A stretch of 9,513 nucleotides of DNA from an uncultured Clostridia bacterium. GTDB taxonomy: Bacteria > Bacillota > Clostridia > Christensenellales > Aristaeellaceae. Within the stretch, counting starts at the first letter, position 1; each line of letters starts with the position of its first letter. The notes under the pieces were generated by a model. It worked only from the letters and a program-made list of their open reading frames with translations, searched no databases and was not told where the DNA came from. Location of the stretch: the NCBI GenBank assembly GCA_945877525.1, contig CAMDVP010000111.1, positions 1 to 9,513 on the forward strand, in the 5' to 3' direction. Positions 6,475-9,513 of this stretch are shown in pieces. Position numbers and translations under genes: made by a program.

Positions 6475-6987
6475 ATGCCGAAGATGCCTGACGTGCTTGA
6501 AGGGGCCAGGGTGCTATTGGAAAATGAAACGCCTCTCTCGGGCAACTGCGGCCGCCTGTGCGGCGCGCGCTGCTGCCGACCCATGGAGGGAGAAAACACC
6601 GGCATGCTGCTGTTTCCCGGGGAGGATGCCTACTATGCGGCCCTGCCGGATTATACCATAGCGTATACTCCTGCGGGATTGCTGCTGACCTGCCCCGGGC
6701 AGTGCCGCCGGGAGGACCGGCCCCTGAGCTGCCGGCTGTTTCCGCTGCTGCCGCTTTTGCGGGAAGGAGGCGTTCGCGTAGGGATCGACCTGCGGGCAAA
6801 GCCTGTGTGCCCCCTGGCGCGGCAGGGGATATCCGGGGTGAGACGGGAGTTTGTGGAGGTGGTGCGCGCCTGCGGCCGGCTCCTTGAGCAGGACGACGCG
6901 CAGAAGCGCTTTTTGCTCCGCCTGACCGCCCAGCAGGACGATCTGCGGGCGCTGCGCAGGCAGTTTGGAGGTGAGGGTCATGTTTGA
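6475..6987 (+). CDS. YkgJ-like cysteine-cluster (CxxCxxxCC) protein
   Basis: A 170-residue cytosolic protein with the cysteine spacing of the YkgJ/UPF0153 family (putative zinc- or iron-chelating domain, PF03692). An N-terminal cluster C25-x3-C29-x3-C33-C34 is followed by C73-x3-C77, C86 in the hallmark RPLSCRLFP block (82-90) and C112 in KPVCPL. These residues are thought to bind an Fe-S or zinc cluster; the biochemical role of the family is largely unknown. AAGGAG (6461-6466), 8 bases upstream, fixes the ATG. No signal peptide or membrane segment. Its last 8 bases overlap the start of the downstream DNA methyltransferase gene, so the two are translationally coupled and probably made in a fixed ratio. 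The C-terminal helix (about 124-165) is charged and outside the cluster domain. Confidence 0.85.
   Translation: MPKMPDVLEGARVLLENETPLSGNCGRLCGARCCRPMEGENTGMLLFPGEDAYYAALPDYTIAYTPAGLLLTCPGQCRREDRPLSCRLFPLLPLLREGGVRVGIDLRAKPVCPLARQGISGVRREFVEVVRACGRLLEQDDAQKRFLLRLTAQQDDLRALRRQFGGEGHV
6967..6974 (+). promoter_or_regulatory. Strong ribosome binding site of the methyltransferase gene
   Basis: GGAGGTGA, an eight-base perfect match to the anti-Shine-Dalgarno sequence, lies inside the 3' end of the YkgJ-like gene, five bases before the ATG at 6980. It makes that ATG a better start than the in-frame TTG at 6965, which lies partly upstream of the site. Confidence 0.75.
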
Positions 6988-8197
6988 GCCCATTGAGATT
7001 TCCCGGGAAATATTCGGAAAAGGGGAGAATCTGCTGCTCTGCGGCGACGGCACGGCGGCGCTCCGCGACCTGGCGGGGCAGGCGCAGTGCGTGTATATCG
7101 ACCCGCCCTTCATGACGGGGGATGCTTTCGCCCGGAAACGCCGCTTCGGCCAGAAGGGCTGGAGGACGGGCTCCCCTGCGCCGTCGTATCCCGCCTATGA
7201 GGATCGCTTTGCAAGCCGGGAGGCTTACCTGACCTTTCTGCGGGCGCTGGTGGAAAACGCCCGGTCGCTGCTGACCCCCACGGGGGTGATGTATCTGCAT
7301 CTGGACTGGCGGGCGGCGGCCTATGCGCGGGTGCTGTGCGACGAGGTGTTCGGAGCGGACCGGTTCCTGAACGAAATCGTCTGGGCCTACGAGAGCGGCG
7401 GGCGCGCCCGGAGACACTTCAGCCGCAAGCATGACGTAATTCTTCTGTATGCAAAAAACAGAAAATACCGCTTTGATCTGACACGCACCCCCCTTGACCG
7501 GGCGCAGGTACGGCGCAACCACATGCGCCGTCAGGTGGATGAAACCGGCAGGGCTTACCGTAGCATCCGCTCCGGGGGTAAGGAATACCGATACTATGAA
7601 GACACCCCGGTTTATCCCGGGGATGTGTGGACGGATATCGGTCACCTGCAGCAGCGCGACCCGGAGCGCACCGGCTATGCCACGCAGAAGCCGCAAAAGC
7701 TGCTGTCAAGGCTGCTGCTTCCTGTGACGCAGCCGGGGGATCTGGTGTGCGACCTATGCTGTGGCAGCGGTACGGCGCTGGCGGCGGCGCAGGCGCTGGG
7801 GTGCCGCGTGGCAGGGGTGGATCTGAGCCCCGAGGCGGTGCTGATTGCCCGCAGCCGCCTGCAGACGGACAGCCTGCGGGTAGAATGCCCCTGCACCCCT
7901 TGCGGAACATCGCTGGAAGGGGAATACCGTCCCACGGACGGCACGCTGCTGCTCACCGACTTCCACGCCGGACATTCTGCTTTTCCCAAAACGGAACAGC
8001 CCTTTGACCGGCTGGAAAGCTGGTCGGCCGGGTATCTGCGGGAGGGTGAACTGGTTGTGCTGCAGCACTTCCGCCGCAGCGCAAAGCATCCGGAGCTTCC
8101 GCTGATGTGCCTTGTGCCGGAGCAGTTGCCCAACCTGGCTGTGGAAACGGTAGACGCCGCAGGGCGCAAGGCCGTGTTTCGCTGGCGGGAAGAATAA
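6980..8197 (+). CDS. Beta-type N4/N6 site-specific DNA methyltransferase, orphan
   Basis: A 405-residue amino-methyltransferase (PF01555 type) that would transfer a methyl group from S-adenosylmethionine to adenine N6 or cytosine N4 in a specific DNA site. The catalytic motif IV, DPPF (41-44), comes before the target-recognition stretch (about 140-230), the TQKP motif (235-238) and the SAM-binding motif I CDLCCGSGTAL (257-267), followed by the acidic VDLSPE (280-285): the order of the beta class. After the usual end near 295 there are about 110 more residues of beta-strand-like sequence that I cannot assign. Cysteines 257, 260, 261, 303, 305 and 308 lie in a narrow window near motif I and its exit. 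No endonuclease or helicase subunit flanks it, so it looks like an orphan enzyme (regulatory or protective). Coupled to the upstream YkgJ-like gene by an 8-base overlap. The recognition site cannot be read from sequence. Confidence 0.92.
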   Translation: MFEPIEISREIFGKGENLLLCGDGTAALRDLAGQAQCVYIDPPFMTGDAFARKRRFGQKGWRTGSPAPSYPAYEDRFASREAYLTFLRALVENARSLLTPTGVMYLHLDWRAAAYARVLCDEVFGADRFLNEIVWAYESGGRARRHFSRKHDVILLYAKNRKYRFDLTRTPLDRAQVRRNHMRRQVDETGRAYRSIRSGGKEYRYYEDTPVYPGDVWTDIGHLQQRDPERTGYATQKPQKLLSRLLLPVTQPGDLVCDLCCGSGTALAAAQALGCRVAGVDLSPEAVLIARSRLQTDSLRVECPCTPCGTSLEGEYRPTDGTLLLTDFHAGHSAFPKTEQPFDRLESWSAGYLREGELVVLQHFRRSAKHPELPLMCLVPEQLPNLAVETVDAAGRKAVFRWREE

Positions 8198-8208
8198 TTC
8201 AATCAATA

Positions 8209-8238
8209 CGGGCTCTGTTCGATATGGAACAGGGCCCG
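8209..8238. terminator. Shared hairpin between convergent genes
   Basis: A 12-bp stem (8209-8220 with 8227-8238, one G-U pair) closes a 6-base loop, GATATG. It lies 11 bases after the methyltransferase stop and 9 bases after the helicase stop on the other strand, so it can serve both. T-tracts are weak on both sides (GCTTTC on plus; TATTGATTG on minus). Confidence 0.6.
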
Positions 8239-8247
8239 CTGCTTTCA

Positions 8248-9423
8248 TCAGATGTGGTCGAAGAAGGGCTCACCGTCCTCCCGGCGCAGTACGCCGTCCT
8301 CAAAGTGGAGGGGAGTGGGCTTGGCGATCATGTATTTGAGTATTTCATCCATGCGCACGCTTTCCTGGAAGGTGACCAGGGAGAAGCTCACGCCATGCTT
8401 GTGGGCGCGGCCCGTGCGGCCGATGCGGTGCAGGTAATACTCGTTCTCTCCGGGCAGGTCAAAGTTGATAACGGCTTCCACATCATCCACGTCAATGCCG
8501 CGGGCAGCCACGTCGGTGGCGATCAGGATAGGGAATTTGCCCTTGCGGAAGTCGCCCATCACGGCGTTGCGCTGGCTTTGCCGGATGTCGCCGTGGATGC
8601 ACTCGGCCTGATAGCCCTCCTTCTTCAGCCGGGAGGTGAGCTTGTCCGTCATGAACTTGGTGTTGCAGAAGATCATAATCCGCTGATACACGTCCGCGTC
8701 CAGCAGGTAGAGCAGATGGTCAATTTTCTGGTCGCGCTCGGTGCTGATGACGTACTGGGTGATCTGCGGCCTGTCCTCCCTGGTGGCTTCCACAGTGATT
8801 TCCACCGGTTCGTGCTGATACTTCCAGGCGATGGTCAGCACGTCCTGATTGGTGGTGGCGGAGAACAGCACCAGCTGCCGTTCGAAGGGAGTGGACTCGA
8901 TGATTTTCGTTACGTCCTTGACAAAACCCATGTTCAGCATTTCGTCGGCCTCGTCCAGCACCATGGTGTGCACCGCATCCAGGCGGATGTTCCCCCGGTT
9001 CATGTGATCCAGCAGACGGCCGGGGGTGGCGATGACGATCTGCGGCTTGCGCTTGAGGGCGTTGAGCTGCTTGGTGATGGGCTGCCCGCCGTATAGTACC
9101 GCGATGCGCGCACCCTTGATGTACTTGGCCAGCCGGGTCAGCTCGTCGCCAATCTGCAGGGCCAGCTCACGGGTGGGCGCCAGGACGATTTCCTGTACAC
9201 GGCTGTCCTTGAGGGAGATGTACTCCAGCATGGGAATGCCGAAGGCGCAGGTCTTGCCCGTGCCCGTGGGCGCAATGGCGTTGATGTCCGCGCCGCTCAT
9301 CATCAGGGGAATGGTCTTGGCCTGCACAGTGGAGGGCGCAGAAAAGCCCATGTCCTGCACGGCCTTGAGTACCTCGGTGGACAAATCCATTTCTTCAAAG
9401 GATGTTGGGATGGTCTCTGACAA
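8248..9423 (-). CDS. DEAD-box ATP-dependent RNA helicase
   Basis: A 391-residue RNA helicase of the DeaD/CshA group that unwinds short RNA duplexes in ribosome assembly, RNA decay or cold adaptation. Every core motif is intact: F9 and Q34 of the Q motif, APTGTGKT (51-58), PTRELA (83-88), GG (112-113), TPGR (133-136), DEAD (157-160), SAT (188-190), ATDVAARGIDV (302-312) and HRIGRTGRA (332-340). It is nearly a bare two-RecA-domain core: only about 40 residues follow motif VI, and the basic tail or RNA-binding domain of CshA/DbpA is missing. The start is TTG (complement of 9421-9423), backed by AAAGGAG seven bases upstream; the next in-frame Met (12) would remove F9. Convergent with the methyltransferase gene. 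Substrate not predictable. Confidence 0.95.
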   Translation of the reverse strand: MSETIPTSFEEMDLSTEVLKAVQDMGFSAPSTVQAKTIPLMMSGADINAIAPTGTGKTCAFGIPMLEYISLKDSRVQEIVLAPTRELALQIGDELTRLAKYIKGARIAVLYGGQPITKQLNALKRKPQIVIATPGRLLDHMNRGNIRLDAVHTMVLDEADEMLNMGFVKDVTKIIESTPFERQLVLFSATTNQDVLTIAWKYQHEPVEITVEATREDRPQITQYVISTERDQKIDHLLYLLDADVYQRIMIFCNTKFMTDKLTSRLKKEGYQAECIHGDIRQSQRNAVMGDFRKGKFPILIATDVAARGIDVDDVEAVINFDLPGENEYYLHRIGRTGRAHKHGVSFSLVTFQESVRMDEILKYMIAKPTPLHFEDGVLRREDGEPFFDHI

Positions 9424-9430
9424 AGAAAAG

Positions 9431-9437
9431 CTCCTTT
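9431..9437 (-). promoter_or_regulatory. Ribosome binding site selecting the TTG start of the helicase
   Basis: AAAGGAG on the minus strand, seven bases before the TTG at 9423-9421. An ATG at 9440-9438 is out of frame with the helicase and lies before the site, so it cannot be the start. Confidence 0.7.
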
Positions 9438-9468
9438 CATTCGCATGGAACTGTCGTAGAATAACGCG

Positions 9469-9513
9469 CCAAAGGGGCGCTGCCCCTTTGGAAACCCCGC
9501 CAGGGGCTTTGCC
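9469..9513. repeat. Palindromic GC-rich repeat-like element at the window edge
   Basis: CCAAAGGGGC (9469-9478) and GCCCCTTTGG (9482-9491) form a perfect 10-bp stem with a 3-base loop. A second small stem, CCCC (9495-9498) with GGGG (9503-9506), follows directly, and the element runs off the window. Its sequence looks like a dispersed intergenic repeat rather than unique upstream DNA, but only one copy is visible here. It lies 46 bases upstream of the helicase start codon, so it may be in its leader or promoter, or act as a terminator for a gene beyond the window. Confidence 0.45.

Noticed and set aside
6350..7696. 448-codon open frame on the minus strand
   Set aside because: Antisense to the YkgJ-like and methyltransferase genes, both with clear motifs and ribosome binding sites; Pro/Arg/Ala-rich translation without any motif.
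6980..8197. Complete restriction-modification system
   Set aside because: Only the methyltransferase is present; neighbours are a cysteine-cluster protein and an RNA helicase with DEAD motifs, not a Res or endonuclease subunit.
8107..9096. 329-codon open frame on the plus strand
   Set aside because: Antisense shadow of the DEAD-box helicase, whose motifs are all intact.
8248..9423. Helicase as part of a defence island with the methyltransferase
   Set aside because: It is convergent, separated by a hairpin, and is a standard housekeeping DEAD-box RNA helicase rather than a restriction or defence helicase.

Overview
The window reads as a stretch of chromosome from a high-GC, low-motility-signature Gram-positive, most likely a gut-type clostridium (Bacillota, Clostridia). 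The grounds are strong AGGAGG-type ribosome binding sites in front of every gene, an FtsK/SpoIIIE translocase, and RsiV/PdaC-like secreted-domain architecture. A narrower assignment (for example Christensenellales-like) is only a guess. No rRNA, tRNA, CRISPR array, complete insertion sequence or integrase is visible.

Layout. Positions 1-506 hold no gene I can recognise and are more AT-rich in places than the rest. Positions 507-1742 (minus) encode a secreted calcineurin-like metallophosphoesterase. A divergent intergenic region (1743-1914) carries a promoter on each strand. The plus-strand one is the best promoter in the window, yet it drives only a 78-codon signal-peptide ORF (1915-2151) whose last 16 codons lie in the ftsK terminator hairpin, so it looks like the 5' remnant of a lost secreted-protein gene. 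Positions 2160-6314 (minus) form a two-gene unit: a secreted DUF4163/DUF3298-type protein followed 24 bases later by ftsK/spoIIIE (991 aa, with an unusually long Pro/Gln/Ala-rich linker). A second divergent promoter region (6315-6474) separates it from a plus-strand, translationally coupled pair: a YkgJ-like cysteine-cluster protein (6475-6987) and a beta-type N4/N6 DNA methyltransferase (6980-8197) with no restriction enzyme next to it. A shared hairpin (8209-8238) separates this pair from a convergent DEAD-box RNA helicase (8248-9423, minus, TTG start). The window ends in a palindromic GC-rich repeat-like element.

How the genes work together. FtsK (chromosome translocation at division or sporulation) and the DEAD-box helicase (RNA remodelling) are housekeeping genes. 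The two secreted proteins act outside the membrane. The least conventional unit is the YkgJ-like/methyltransferase pair, where a predicted metal-cluster protein is made from the same transcript as an orphan methyltransferase that itself has a cysteine cluster and an extra C-terminal segment. I did not find convincing evidence of a complete new multi-gene defence or mobile system; the pair and the truncated promoter-bearing ORF are the best leads.
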